DNA of 64,000 nucleotides from Chitinophaga ginsengisegetis (GTDB taxonomy: Bacteria; Bacteroidota; Bacteroidia; Chitinophagales; Chitinophagaceae): positions 2,352,623-2,416,622 of the forward strand of contig NZ_FUZZ01000001.1 of NCBI RefSeq assembly GCF_900168065.1. Reading direction: 5' to 3'. Below the pieces are notes generated by a model, which ran no database searches, was not told the DNA's origin, and worked only from the letters and a program-made list of their open reading frames with translations. Below, one piece after another: positions 26,470-35,995 of the stretch (position 1 is its first letter; each line of letters begins with the position of its first letter). The translations under genes and the position numbers were made by a program.

Positions 26470-29235
26470 TTGCCAGCAGTATTAAAACGATATCTCTGTT
26501 TAATAGTTCTTCCACTGTTGATGTATGCCGCAGGATGCCGGCCGGAAACAGGACCGAAATACCGGATCGGGTTTTCGCAGTGTACCGGCAACGACGACTG
26601 GCGCCGGAACATGCTCACAGAAATGAAGCGGGAACTTTTCTATCATCCGGAGATGCAGCTGCTGTACCGCGATGCAGAAAGTGACAGCAAACGGCAGGTA
26701 CAGCAAATCCAGGAACTGCTGGCGGGGAAAATAGACATCCTGGTGGTATCGCCTAATGAGGCAGCGCCACTGGCGCCGGTAATTGCAGCTGCCTATGGCA
26801 AAGGCATCCCGGTGATCATCCTGGACCGTAAAGCAGCCACCGACTCATTCACCGCTTACATCGGGGGCGACAACTACAACATCGGCAAACTGGCAGCGGA
26901 ATATATTGCCGCCCGGCTGAATGGCCACGGGCGTATTATAGAGGTAACAGGGCTTCGAGGCTCTTCTCCCACGGTGGAGAGACACCAGGGGTTCCGGGAT
27001 GCCCTTGCGCACTACCCCGGCCTGAAAGTGATAGCCACCCTCGAAGGCAGCTGGGTGGCCGAAAAAACTCGGGAAGCCGCCGCCCGCAACGACTCCGCCG
27101 TGCAACAGGCAGATGTGATCTTTGCACAGAACGACGTAATGGCATATAGCATGTACCGCTATTGCCGGGAAAAGGGCCTCACACATACCCGGTTTATTGG
27201 CGTGGATGCCTCTCCCTACCCCGACGCCGGTATCGACCTGGTATCTCGCCACGTACTGAGCGCCTCGCTGCTGTATCCCAGCGGCGGCAAAGAAGCCATC
27301 AGCATGGCCGCGGACATCCTAGCGGGGAAAAAGGTGCCCCGTAATACACTGCTTCAAACCGTACTGATCGACAGCAGCAATGTAAAGCTGATGCGGTTAC
27401 AGATAGATAAGATACAGGCCCAGCACCAGGAAATAGAAAAACAGCAATCGTTGCTGCAGGAGCAGCTATCACTGTACCAGGATCAGCAACACCTCCTGCG
27501 GATAGTGGTTACCACGCTGGGCATCGCTTTCCTGCTCGGTATTGTGTTGATCTTTATTTTGCGCACCAACCGCCGTATCAACCAGCAACTGAAACAGCAA
27601 CGGGATGAAATCCTCCAGCAACGGGATCAGCTGGTAGAAATGACCGCCCGTGCGCAGGAAGCCACAGAGGCCAAGTTTACGTTCTTCACTAACTTGTCGC
27701 ACGAATTCCGTACCCCCTTAACCCTCATACAGGCGCCATTGGAAAACCTGATGGGCAGCAGGCAGCTTTCCTCCCCGCAAAAGCAACAGCTGGAGCTGAT
27801 GCGCAGAAATGTGATCCACCTGATGCGGCTGGTGAACCAATTACTGGAGTTCCGCCGGATTGAAAGCGGCAAGCTGCAACTGAAAGTATCTGAAAATGAC
27901 CTGCCCGCCTTTATGCTGGATATTATGGAAGCATATAAAGGCATCGCGGTTAAAAAACATATCGATTTCCGGCTTATCAGCCGGCAACCTGGCATTAAGG
28001 CCTGGTTTGATCAGCACCTGTTTGACCGGGTACTGTATAACCTGCTGTCCAACGCTTTCAAATTTACCAGCGACTACGGCAAGGTGCATATATACCTGGA
28101 ACAGGCCACAACCGAGCAGGAAGCAGTAATACGTATTGAAGACGATGGCAGCGGCATGGATGAAAATACCCTGGCGCATGCTTTTGAATTGTTTTACCAG
28201 AGCCGGAACAATGAGCATAAAGGCACCGGTATCGGGCTGGCGCTCACCCGTGAAATTATTTCCCTGCACCACGGCAGCATCACTGTAAAAAGCAGCAAAG
28301 GCGCCGGCACCACTTTCAGTATTACCCTGCCGGGTACCTCCGTCCCCTTTGCACCGGAAGAAATTCAGCAGGAAGATGAACACATGAATGTGATCAATCA
28401 CTCCCTGCATAGCTATACCGATGACCTCAACGACACGCCCGCGGAAGAATTGCCACTAACGGTACAGGCACATCCGCATTCCGTGCTGCTGATTGAAGAC
28501 CACCCCGATCTGAATCATTTCCTGGCCGATTTCCTCAGCGGGCAGTATGAAGTGTTTCATGCCGGCAACGGCGCCGATGGGCTGAAACTGGCCTTTGAGC
28601 ATGTTCCGGACCTCATCCTTTGTGATATTATGATGCCGGGCATGGATGGGATCCAGGTGTTGGAAACACTAAAAAAGGATATCCGTACCTCCCATATCCC
28701 GGTAATCCTGCTGAGTGCCAACAGCAGCGAGGAACAACGCATAAAAGGTATGCAACACAATGCAGACGCCTATATCAGTAAACCTTTCCACCTGAAATAC
28801 CTGGCGGAAAGCATCAGCAGCATGCTCAATAACCGGGCTTTACTGAAAGATCACTATATCGCGGAACCCGAAACACGGGTACACAGCACCCAGTCCAGCA
28901 AACCAGACCGTAAATTTGTGAATGACTTTACCGCCATTGTGGAGGCCAACCTCGGCAACGACCAGTTTGGAGTAGAGGATATCTGCCAGCAGCTGGCTAT
29001 TTCAAAGATGCAGCTGTACCGCAAGGTGAAGCAATTGCTGAACTGTAATGTAAACGACTATATCCTGGATGCGCGGGTGAAAAAGGGCAGGTACCTGTTG
29101 GTAAACTCAACGCTATCGGTAGCGGAAATAGCCTATGAGTGTGGCTTTTCCTCCCCTGCTTACTTTTCCACAGTGTTTAAGGCGCGTACCCAGCAAACGC
29201 CCAAAGCCTTCCGTGACAAGAAAAGCGAAGGTTGA
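26470..29235 (+). CDS. Hybrid two-component system (HTCS) fructan/fructose sensor-regulator
   Basis: A 921-residue one-protein signalling system. Order: signal/anchor 1-23; periplasmic sugar-binding-protein-like sensor about 30-305 (DILVVSPNEAAPLAPVI, VIILDRKAATDSFTAYIGGD, ADVIFAQNDVMAYSMYR); coiled segment; transmembrane helix about 344-365; HisKA with H411 in NLSHEFRTPLTLI; HATPase with N527, DDGSGMD (558-564) and GTGIGLAL (585-592); receiver about 671-785 with D719 and K771; AraC-type DNA-binding domain about 815-918. A PBP-type sensor, instead of the usual propeller HTCS sensor, matches the fructose-binding HTCS BT1754 of Bacteroides thetaiotaomicron. The in-frame stop at 26449 and lack of an ATG before the signal sequence force a TTG start. 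It is divergent from the fructan operon it should activate. Confidence 0.93.
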   Translation: MPAVLKRYLCLIVLPLLMYAAGCRPETGPKYRIGFSQCTGNDDWRRNMLTEMKRELFYHPEMQLLYRDAESDSKRQVQQIQELLAGKIDILVVSPNEAAPLAPVIAAAYGKGIPVIILDRKAATDSFTAYIGGDNYNIGKLAAEYIAARLNGHGRIIEVTGLRGSSPTVERHQGFRDALAHYPGLKVIATLEGSWVAEKTREAAARNDSAVQQADVIFAQNDVMAYSMYRYCREKGLTHTRFIGVDASPYPDAGIDLVSRHVLSASLLYPSGGKEAISMAADILAGKKVPRNTLLQTVLIDSSNVKLMRLQIDKIQAQHQEIEKQQSLLQEQLSLYQDQQHLLRIVVTTLGIAFLLGIVLIFILRTNRRINQQLKQQRDEILQQRDQLVEMTARAQEATEAKFTFFTNLSHEFRTPLTLIQAPLENLMGSRQLSSPQKQQLELMRRNVIHLMRLVNQLLEFRRIESGKLQLKVSENDLPAFMLDIMEAYKGIAVKKHIDFRLISRQPGIKAWFDQHLFDRVLYNLLSNAFKFTSDYGKVHIYLEQATTEQEAVIRIEDDGSGMDENTLAHAFELFYQSRNNEHKGTGIGLALTREIISLHHGSITVKSSKGAGTTFSITLPGTSVPFAPEEIQQEDEHMNVINHSLHSYTDDLNDTPAEELPLTVQAHPHSVLLIEDHPDLNHFLADFLSGQYEVFHAGNGADGLKLAFEHVPDLILCDIMMPGMDGIQVLETLKKDIRTSHIPVILLSANSSEEQRIKGMQHNADAYISKPFHLKYLAESISSMLNNRALLKDHYIAEPETRVHSTQSSKPDRKFVNDFTAIVEANLGNDQFGVEDICQQLAISKMQLYRKVKQLLNCNVNDYILDARVKKGRYLLVNSTLSVAEIAYECGFSSPAYFSTVFKARTQQTPKAFRDKKSEG

Positions 29236-29253
29236 CCTATATGCATAAAAAAA

Positions 29254-29275
29254 GGGCTGATCTGCTGATCAGCCC
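29254..29275 (-). terminator. Intrinsic terminator of the cold-shock gene
   Basis: A perfect 9-bp stem GGGCTGATC / GATCAGCCC with loop TGCT. On the minus strand it is followed by a run of seven T. It lies between the convergent HTCS and cold-shock genes. Confidence 0.85.
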
Positions 29276-29298
29276 CTCCAGAAATAAGATATGTAAAC

Positions 29299-29490
29299 TT
29301 AGATAACTTTTACGTTAACTGCATTCAGACCTTTTTTACCATTTTCAACTTCATACGTTACGGTGTCATTCTCACGAAGTTCGCCAGTAGTACCGGAAAT
29401 ATGAACGAAAATATCCTGTCCACCATTTGATGGGGTAATGAAACCAAATCCTTTGGATTCATTGAAAAATTTAACTGTACCTTGTTGCAT
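29299..29490 (-). CDS. CspA-family cold-shock protein
   Basis: 63 residues from the ATG at 29490; six further upstream residues are possible but would be unusual. It is a single cold-shock OB fold with both RNA-binding motifs, KGFGFI (RNP1) and DIFVHI (RNP2), starting MQQGTVKFFNESKGFGFI. It binds single-stranded RNA or DNA as a chaperone. It is monocistronic with its own terminator. The upstream leader (29491-29580) contains a perfect 7-bp hairpin CCGGACC/GGTCCGG at 29550-29565, which could be part of the structured leader such genes often have. Confidence 0.95.
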   Translation of the reverse strand: MQQGTVKFFNESKGFGFITPSNGGQDIFVHISGTTGELRENDTVTYEVENGKKGLNAVNVKVI

Positions 29491-29580
29491 TATATTGTAT
29501 TTGCTCACAAGGTAGACTTATATATCCGTATCACCTAAAGAGTTTTTTTCCGGACCGTGGTCCGGCTTGCTTTAAAGGCA

Positions 29581-29612
29581 AGAGCTGACCGGTTTTACAG
29601 CCGGTCAGCTCT
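29581..29612. terminator. Bidirectional-looking hairpin downstream of the 29636-31552 susD-like gene
   Basis: A perfect 12-bp stem AGAGCTGACCGG / CCGGTCAGCTCT with an 8-base loop. It is flanked by TTTTTAATA on the plus side. On the minus strand, after the susD-like stop at 29636, it is preceded by AAAA and followed by only a short T-run. It probably ends the susC/susD-like transcript and insulates the cold-shock gene. Confidence 0.7.
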
Positions 29613-29635
29613 TTTTAATATAAGTGAACAGCAAA

Positions 29636-31552
29636 CTATTGCTTAATAGCCCACCATAATGGTGTTAAAACTTCATCGCCGCCTGCTCCCAGGAAGCTGA
29701 TGGCCTGGTTATACCCGGCAGCATTGGTATTCTTCAGGGAAGAAGGATACTTCAGGCGCTGAGGGAAAAACTTCACATTGCTGGTCATGTAATTGGAAGC
29801 ATTGAGGGTTGGTAAGGTGCCCAATGGCTCTTCCACGTTTGGATTTTCGAAGAAAGGCAGGCCGAGTCTGCGTTTATCATTCCATCCTTCCAGTGGCAGC
29901 CAGGGAACCTGTGCTATATATTTCTGGGTAATAATCTTTGTTAAGAGGTCGTTTTTAACGGTACCATTCTTATACAGATTATTTACCGGGTACTTTATTG
30001 CTACTGTACCTGCAGTACCGGTGTAACCATTTTTAAAATCCATTGTATGGGTAGCGGGTGGTTCTGCGGTGTGGTCCCAGCTTACAGAGGTACCGGTCAT
30101 GTTATAGCTGGTAGATGCCAGATAGGTACCCAGGAAGCCCTCCACTTGCCAGTATTCAAAACTCTGGGCGATGCCCTTTTCATAGGCAGCTTTACCTCCC
30201 AGTGGTACAGCCCATCCTCTTACCGCCGCTTCTGCCAGCAGGAAGTGTGTTTCCCACGGAGCAAAGAAAACACGTTTGTTGGAGCTGTTCCTGAATTGCT
30301 GACCAAGACGCGGAGCCGCACCAGGGTAGGCTCTCCACTGGTTCCTGGTTCCTTTTACGCCCCATGCACCTGCATTGGAACCATTCCAGGCAAATTTACC
30401 GTCCAGCGTTTTCACCACAGCGCCTGTACCATCCAGCAGGTTACGGGCGGTTGTTTCCCATGTAGCCTGATCGTAAGAAGGATATTTACTAAAGTTTGGA
30501 TTAGTAAAATCCCCTGCCGGGATGAATGCTTTATAGGCACGGGGGTCAACCGTCTGTGGTAATCCATCAAACCAGAAACCTGCAAACGGATCATTCGTCA
30601 TGGTAGAGAAATGGTCTGTTAACTGCAAACCGGCCCAGTTGGCTGGTCTGATATATGATTGCAGGGAAGCATCTACCTGGTCGGCAGTTTTTATATCTCC
30701 CAAACCGGTATAAATGTTTTCCAGGGTAGTAGAAAGGATCTGGGAATTCCATTCGCGGCTCATTACGCCGGTAAGCGCATCCCATCCTGGTTTTTCCTGT
30801 ACCTGGAAAATGTCGAGCATGTTAGTCATTAAGTCGCCCGCTGCAGCTGCTTCAAATTCTGCTTTCGCCTTGCCGGGATCTACTTCAGACAAACGCATAG
30901 CCAGGCGTAAACGCATGGAGTTGGCATAACGTTTCCACTTCATAAAATCATATCCGAAAGCTGGATCTGTTTTCTTCAGTTCATCAGACGGAACAATCGT
31001 CGTGTTGAGCTTTGAGCTGGCATCCTTCAGTTCAGCCAATGCAAAGTAGTACACGTCCTTCACGCTTACGAATTCCGGGTTGGTACCCTGAAATGCGTTG
31101 ATAGGAATTGGACCAAAGTTATCAGACAATTCGCTCAGCAAATAAGCACGCCAGATACGGGCCACCTGTTTCAGGTTATCAGTATATGGTTTGGTATCAC
31201 CGGCCTGTGCTTTTTCATCTGCAATCTGGATAGCGGTATTAATGCTGTTTAACCAGCCGGAGCTATAGCGGTAATATTCAGAAGACCATCCGTCATCTAC
31301 GGCGCCGGAAGACAGGCCACCACTGAGGTGTTGACGGCTGGCAGTTTTCCAGTATAATACAAAAGACCGTTCCGCAATATTGGGATCCATCTGGGCGCCG
31401 ATGATGGAATTATTGATAAAGTATTCCACCTGTACCTGGTTAAGGCTGGCGTCTTTCGGATTTTGATTGATCTCTTCAAACTTATTACAGGCAGACATCA
31501 CCATCGCAAAAGCAGCCAACGCCCAACCTGATTTTATGAGTATCTTTTTCAT
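29636..31552 (-). CDS. SusD/RagB-like nutrient-binding lipoprotein (SusD-like_2 type)
   Basis: A 638-residue protein with a lipobox (AMVMSAC, C22) followed by NKFEEINQNPKDASLNQVQV, the typical start of the SusD-like_2 subfamily. Other markers are WRAYLLSELSDNFGPIPINAF, FMKWKRYANSMRLRLAMRLS and a late WLPLEGWNDKRRLGLPFFENP. It differs from classical SusD in length and in the C-terminal block. It binds an unknown ligand for the SusC encoded 18 bases upstream. No degrading enzyme is linked to this pair. Confidence 0.92.
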   Translation of the reverse strand: MKKILIKSGWALAAFAMVMSACNKFEEINQNPKDASLNQVQVEYFINNSIIGAQMDPNIAERSFVLYWKTASRQHLSGGLSSGAVDDGWSSEYYRYSSGWLNSINTAIQIADEKAQAGDTKPYTDNLKQVARIWRAYLLSELSDNFGPIPINAFQGTNPEFVSVKDVYYFALAELKDASSKLNTTIVPSDELKKTDPAFGYDFMKWKRYANSMRLRLAMRLSEVDPGKAKAEFEAAAAGDLMTNMLDIFQVQEKPGWDALTGVMSREWNSQILSTTLENIYTGLGDIKTADQVDASLQSYIRPANWAGLQLTDHFSTMTNDPFAGFWFDGLPQTVDPRAYKAFIPAGDFTNPNFSKYPSYDQATWETTARNLLDGTGAVVKTLDGKFAWNGSNAGAWGVKGTRNQWRAYPGAAPRLGQQFRNSSNKRVFFAPWETHFLLAEAAVRGWAVPLGGKAAYEKGIAQSFEYWQVEGFLGTYLASTSYNMTGTSVSWDHTAEPPATHTMDFKNGYTGTAGTVAIKYPVNNLYKNGTVKNDLLTKIITQKYIAQVPWLPLEGWNDKRRLGLPFFENPNVEEPLGTLPTLNASNYMTSNVKFFPQRLKYPSSLKNTNAAGYNQAISFLGAGGDEVLTPLWWAIKQ

Positions 31553-31570
31553 TTCAGTTACAATTAAAAG

Positions 31571-34500
31571 TTAAAAACTAAGGCTCAGGTTCACCAGGAA
31601 GGTACGGGTGGTTGGAGGAGCACCGTTTTCAAAGCCAGTGGCATTTGTACCTACTGCAAATACTGATTCCGGATCCAGGCCACGCATATGGCTGGAAATC
31701 ATCCATACGTTGTTGCAGGATACGCCCACCTTAGCAGACTGGATAGGTGTTCTGCCCAGTAATTTTTTTGAGAAGTTATAGCTCAGCTGAACGTTTCTGA
31801 GACGGATATTGGAAGCGTCATAGATATTCAGTTCAGAAACACCGAGATTACCTACGTTGGTATTCACGGCTTCCCAATATTGTTGCGTGGTAATTGATTT
31901 GGTATTGGCAGTGTAACCACCGGCGCCGTTTGATACCACACCAGCAAGCGTCATATCATCCCTGTTACCACCAGGGGCTGTGATATCCGCTGTTCCCGCC
32001 CTCTGCATCATTGCCTGGGTTACAGAGAACATGTCTCCGCCAAAACGGGCATCAATCAGGAAAGCAAAGGTGAAGTTCTTGTAACCAAAACTGTTGGTAA
32101 TACCGAGTAATGCTTTGGATTGCTGGTTACCCAAACGAACATTCTGTTCACCACGTTGTGGCCGGCCTTCTGCAGTGAGCAGCAGTTGACCATAGTGTTC
32201 ACTTTTTTCGTCTGTTACGCGCAGGAATTTACTGCCGTAAATTTCACCGTACAACTGACCGGCAACTGCAACGATAGATACATCATCGAAGCCACCCAGC
32301 TGGTATCTGTTCACTTTATCAGCATCAGATATTTCGATAACTTTATTCCTGTTCATAGACAGGTTACCGGAGATATTCCAGATCAGTCCTTTATCGAGAA
32401 TCTTTGCATCTGCCATAATTTCAAATCCGCTGTTCTGGATATTACCGGCATTGATCTTTCTCTTTTCGTAACCGCTGGCAGGATCCATTGGCAAATCGAT
32501 CAACTGACGGGTGGCATTTGACTTATAATAGCTGAAGTCAACACCAAACCTGTTATCCACAAAACGGAGTTCAGTACCTACCTCATAAGATTTGATCAGC
32601 TCACTGCGAACATTTGGATCAAAGAGGGTAGTTTTCCTGGAGGCAATCGGGTTGCCATTCGGATCCCGGTCGATCGTATAAGTATTCAGCAACTGGTAGG
32701 GAGAAAGACTGTTACCAACTTCTGCATAAGAAGCACGGAGCTTACCATAGCTGATCCATTTGGGCAAACTCTTAAACTGTTCGGTAAATACATAAGAGAA
32801 GCTCACAGAAGGATAAAAGAAAGAGCGGTTAGAAGGACTGAGTGTAGAAGACCAGTCGTTACGCATTGTTCCATCCAGGAACAGGTAGCCATCCCAGTTT
32901 ACACCAACAGTTCCGTACAGGGAATTTATCCGTTGTTCGGTCACTTCATCCGTGATACCCGGGTTACCCTGTGAGTTTTTAATACTGAACAGATCCGGTA
33001 CCAGCAATGAAGCAGCATTGTTGCTCAGTCGGGAGGAATGTTGCTGCATCAGGTTACCACCTACGCTTGCAGATGCGCCAAACCGGCTAAACAAGTTGTC
33101 TTTTTTTGCAGTGATCAGGGTACTGTAGTTCAGTTCAGAGAACGTAAACTTACCTACGCTATAACTACCATTGGTAGAGAGCGGGCTACCTGAATATGTT
33201 TTGGCTTCTGTGTTGGTTGTATAAATATCAGCACCTGCTTTCACTTCTGCATTTAACCAGTCGGTGAACTGGTACTTAATGCTTCCGTTCATGATGAAGC
33301 GGTTACGGATATCTTCGTTCTGACCGTAACGGCTTACCCAGTATGGATTCACCTGGTTACCGGTACCATACCAGCGCATTTTACCAAGTTCGTTCAAAGG
33401 ATCTTTGAACTGGGTGATATCCATCGTAACAGGCATTGTGTAAAGCAGGGAAGAATAGTTCCTGCTGTTTACACCGCTTGTGGGCCTGTTCCTGGCATCG
33501 GTATTAGAGTATTGAACTTTAAAGTCGGTAGATAAACGTTCAGATGTTCCGTATTTGGTAGTAGCTCTGGCCATGAGATTTACCCTGGAAAGCTTTGTAC
33601 CCGGAATCATACTGTTATCGTTCATGTAATTGAGGGAGGTATACACCGACGTTTTATCCAGCTGTTGCTGGAACGAAATGTTTTCGTTGTGGTTTACTCC
33701 TGTCTTATAGAAATTGTTGATGTTATTAAAGTAGCGGAGTTTCTCCGTTTTACCGTTCCAGTTAGTAACATCCTGACCTGTAATTTTTGGTCCCCAGCTG
33801 TTTCCTCCGATAGGATCAAAATCATTCACTGATCCCTGTCCGAAACTTTTCTGCATTTCAGGATTTGTGAATACACTTTCAAAACCTACTGTGGAGGATA
33901 CGGCAATGCCCATACCATTTGACTTCTTCCCGGTTTTGGTGGTAACAAGGATAACACCATTACCTGCGCGGCTACCATACAAGGCGGCAGCAGAAGGACC
34001 TTTCAGAACAGAGATACTGGCAATGTCGTTCGCGTTCAGATCAGCAAGGCCATTTCCCATATCCAGTGATGGATTCCAGAAATCATTATTGCCATCTGTT
34101 ACACCCACGAAGTTGTCTACCGGAATACCATCCACTACAATCAACGGCTGATTACTTCCGGTGAGTGAGTTATTTCCGCGCAGATTAATCTTCGAAGAAC
34201 CTGCGGGCCCTGTGCTGGAGCGGATTACCTGTAAACCGGCCACCACACCGGTAAGTGCGTTGGTAAGGTTAGGCTCATGCGCATCGATCAGTGTAGCGCT
34301 TTTTACTTCCTGCATGGCATAGCCTACAGATTTTTTCTGGCGGTTAATACCTAATGCGGTTACCACTACTTCATTTAACCCTTTGGAAGTTTCTTCCAAA
34401 ATCAGATCAAAATTAATGGAAGTACCTACCGGCACTTCTTTGGTAGTAAATCCTACACTGGAAACAACTAACGTTGCGCCAGCGCCTACCTGGAGCTTAA

Positions 34501-34687
34501 AGGCTCCTTTTTCATTGGTTGTTGCGCCATTGGTTGTACCTTTTTCAATGACTGTTGCATAGATTACGGGAGCGCCGGAAGCGTCTTTCAGGGTACCGGA
34601 TACCCATTTTTTTTCCTGTGCGGAAACGCTTTGATAGCACGTAGCCACTAAACATGTTAGCAGCAGGAAGCCTAGCCACCTTTTCAT
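31571..34687 (-). CDS. SusC TonB-dependent receptor without STN domain (ROK-linked locus)
   Basis: 1038 residues from the ATG at 34687; an 18-residue upstream extension lacks a signal sequence and is rejected. Signal peptide to about 23 (CYQSVSAQ), carboxypeptidase-D-like domain (PVIYATVIEKGTTNGATT), and plug with the variant signature PLIVVDGIPVDNFVG, SVLKGPSAAALYGSRAGNG and VILVTTKTGKKS. The barrel ends FLVNLSLSF. VLKGPSAAALYG with SusD-like_2 marks a SusC subgroup distinct from the other four in this window. Probable control is by the neighbouring ROK repressor, which shares an upstream 11-base element with it. Confidence 0.94.
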   Translation of the reverse strand: MKRWLGFLLLTCLVATCYQSVSAQEKKWVSGTLKDASGAPVIYATVIEKGTTNGATTNEKGAFKLQVGAGATLVVSSVGFTTKEVPVGTSINFDLILEETSKGLNEVVVTALGINRQKKSVGYAMQEVKSATLIDAHEPNLTNALTGVVAGLQVIRSSTGPAGSSKINLRGNNSLTGSNQPLIVVDGIPVDNFVGVTDGNNDFWNPSLDMGNGLADLNANDIASISVLKGPSAAALYGSRAGNGVILVTTKTGKKSNGMGIAVSSTVGFESVFTNPEMQKSFGQGSVNDFDPIGGNSWGPKITGQDVTNWNGKTEKLRYFNNINNFYKTGVNHNENISFQQQLDKTSVYTSLNYMNDNSMIPGTKLSRVNLMARATTKYGTSERLSTDFKVQYSNTDARNRPTSGVNSRNYSSLLYTMPVTMDITQFKDPLNELGKMRWYGTGNQVNPYWVSRYGQNEDIRNRFIMNGSIKYQFTDWLNAEVKAGADIYTTNTEAKTYSGSPLSTNGSYSVGKFTFSELNYSTLITAKKDNLFSRFGASASVGGNLMQQHSSRLSNNAASLLVPDLFSIKNSQGNPGITDEVTEQRINSLYGTVGVNWDGYLFLDGTMRNDWSSTLSPSNRSFFYPSVSFSYVFTEQFKSLPKWISYGKLRASYAEVGNSLSPYQLLNTYTIDRDPNGNPIASRKTTLFDPNVRSELIKSYEVGTELRFVDNRFGVDFSYYKSNATRQLIDLPMDPASGYEKRKINAGNIQNSGFEIMADAKILDKGLIWNISGNLSMNRNKVIEISDADKVNRYQLGGFDDVSIVAVAGQLYGEIYGSKFLRVTDEKSEHYGQLLLTAEGRPQRGEQNVRLGNQQSKALLGITNSFGYKNFTFAFLIDARFGGDMFSVTQAMMQRAGTADITAPGGNRDDMTLAGVVSNGAGGYTANTKSITTQQYWEAVNTNVGNLGVSELNIYDASNIRLRNVQLSYNFSKKLLGRTPIQSAKVGVSCNNVWMISSHMRGLDPESVFAVGTNATGFENGAPPTTRTFLVNLSLSF

Positions 34688-34787
34688 TAGTGTGAATTTA
34701 GATGAAGATGAATAATCAAGGCATAGTTTCTCTGATGGCATGGGAAGCCCGCATGCTGCAGGTAGTTACTGCCTCATTTTTGATTGA

Positions 34788-34798
34788 TACAAGTGAAC
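34788..34798. promoter_or_regulatory. Candidate ROK operator upstream of susC (TACAAGTGAAC)
   Basis: The 11-mer TACAAGTGAAC occurs here, about 100 bases upstream of susC, and identically at 36040-36050 upstream of the ROK gene. Both are in the same orientation relative to their gene. A near copy, TATAAGTGAAC, lies at about 29619. Shared elements upstream of a regulator and its neighbour suggest an operator. Confidence 0.4.
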
Positions 34799-34810
34799 GT
34801 TTTTGCTTTA

Positions 34811-35995
34811 CTACAGTTGGCCTTTATCGAGGTGTTCCATAACAAGTGCTGCAGCGCCAAGTCTTTCCGCCGCATACCCCAGAGGCGAGATTATTATTTC
34901 AATATTTTCAGCAATTTTTGGTATACAATGTTCATTTAACGCATGCTGTACAGGTGCCAGCCATAATTTTCCGGCCAATGTTCCTCTCCCGCTTAAGATG
35001 ATCAGGTTAGGATTCAACAAGTGAATAAGGATAGCGATCCCGCGTCCGATGTGATAACCTGCCTGTGATAATAATTCCACTGCGTAGTTATCTCCTTTCA
35101 ACGCTGCATCCATAATTTTTCTAAACGTGTTGTCGCGGTTGTCCATCGACAAATCTTTCATAACGGTAGTTCTTCCTTCATTGATGCCTGCCACTGCTTT
35201 TTCCGCAATCACTGATAATGACGTTTCTGTTTCCAGGCATCCCATCTTTCCACAGCTGCAGATCTTATTGTTGGTGAAGAGCGGGATGTGCGAGAACTCT
35301 CCGGCAAATCCGTTTTCTCCCCTGAAAAGATCACCATTCAGCACCATCCCCAAACCAATACCCCAGCCTATATTAATAACCAGTGCATTTTGCCTGTTGC
35401 GGGCTGCTCCCAGCTTCCATTCTGCCAGCGCAATTAAACTGGAGTCATTGTCAATGATAACCGGTACGCCGGTAAGCGCTTCGAGGTATTCATTGATGCT
35501 GCCGTATTGCCTGTCGAAAAAAGAATAGTTGATGCCCTTTGTTACATCTACAAAACCCGGCATTCCGATGCCAATACCCGCAAACTTTTCCACAGGTATT
35601 CCTGAATGATCAATAAATGTTTTCAGTTCCTGGCCCAGTTGTGCAATGGCATCCGGATGCGCTGATAAGTCCAGCGACACCTGGAGTTCTTCTCCCACGA
35701 TCCTGTTCTGCATATCCAGTATGCTGATACTGGTTACAAACTGGTCCATCGCTACCGATAAAATGTACATGTAGTCCGGCTTCACAGAGTACATCTGCGG
35801 GCGCCGGCCGCCGGTGGAAATGGCATACCCCGATTCCAGCACCAAACCACTTTTCACGAGTTCATTCAAGGCTTTGGTGGTATGCGGAAGACTCCTGCCG
35901 GTTAGCAGCGTGAGATCAGCACAGGACAATTCCTTGTTAAAGTACAGGTGTTTTAATAACGTTTTCTTGAATATTTCCTGGCGATCAGACACCAT
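34811..35995 (-). CDS. ROK-family transcriptional repressor (NagC/XylR type)
   Basis: A 394-residue protein. Residues about 1-65 form a winged helix-turn-helix (LSCADLTLLTGRSLPHTTKAL). The rest is a ROK sugar-kinase-like domain with IGIGMPGFVDVTKG, VIIDNDSSLIALAEWKLGAA, VINIGWGIGLGMVLNG, GEFSHIPL and the zinc-binding CSCGKMGCLETETS (C-x-C-G-x-x-G-C). Such proteins bind DNA in the absence of a sugar or sugar phosphate and leave it when the ligand binds. It lies upstream of the susC/susD-like pair with a 123-base gap, and probably controls both that pair and itself. Confidence 0.92.
   Translation of the reverse strand: MVSDRQEIFKKTLLKHLYFNKELSCADLTLLTGRSLPHTTKALNELVKSGLVLESGYAISTGGRRPQMYSVKPDYMYILSVAMDQFVTSISILDMQNRIVGEELQVSLDLSAHPDAIAQLGQELKTFIDHSGIPVEKFAGIGIGMPGFVDVTKGINYSFFDRQYGSINEYLEALTGVPVIIDNDSSLIALAEWKLGAARNRQNALVINIGWGIGLGMVLNGDLFRGENGFAGEFSHIPLFTNNKICSCGKMGCLETETSLSVIAEKAVAGINEGRTTVMKDLSMDNRDNTFRKIMDAALKGDNYAVELLSQAGYHIGRGIAILIHLLNPNLIILSGRGTLAGKLWLAPVQHALNEHCIPKIAENIEIIISPLGYAAERLGAAALVMEHLDKGQL

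Noticed and set aside
26415..26684. ATG frame overlapping the HTCS start as an alternative N-terminus
   Set aside because: It is in another frame and loses the sugar-binding-protein sequence. The TTG at 26470 gives a proper signal segment in the correct frame.
29550..29565. CCGGACC/GGTCCGG hairpin as a terminator
   Set aside because: On the minus strand it is followed by A, not T, and lies in the cold-shock leader, so it is described there instead.
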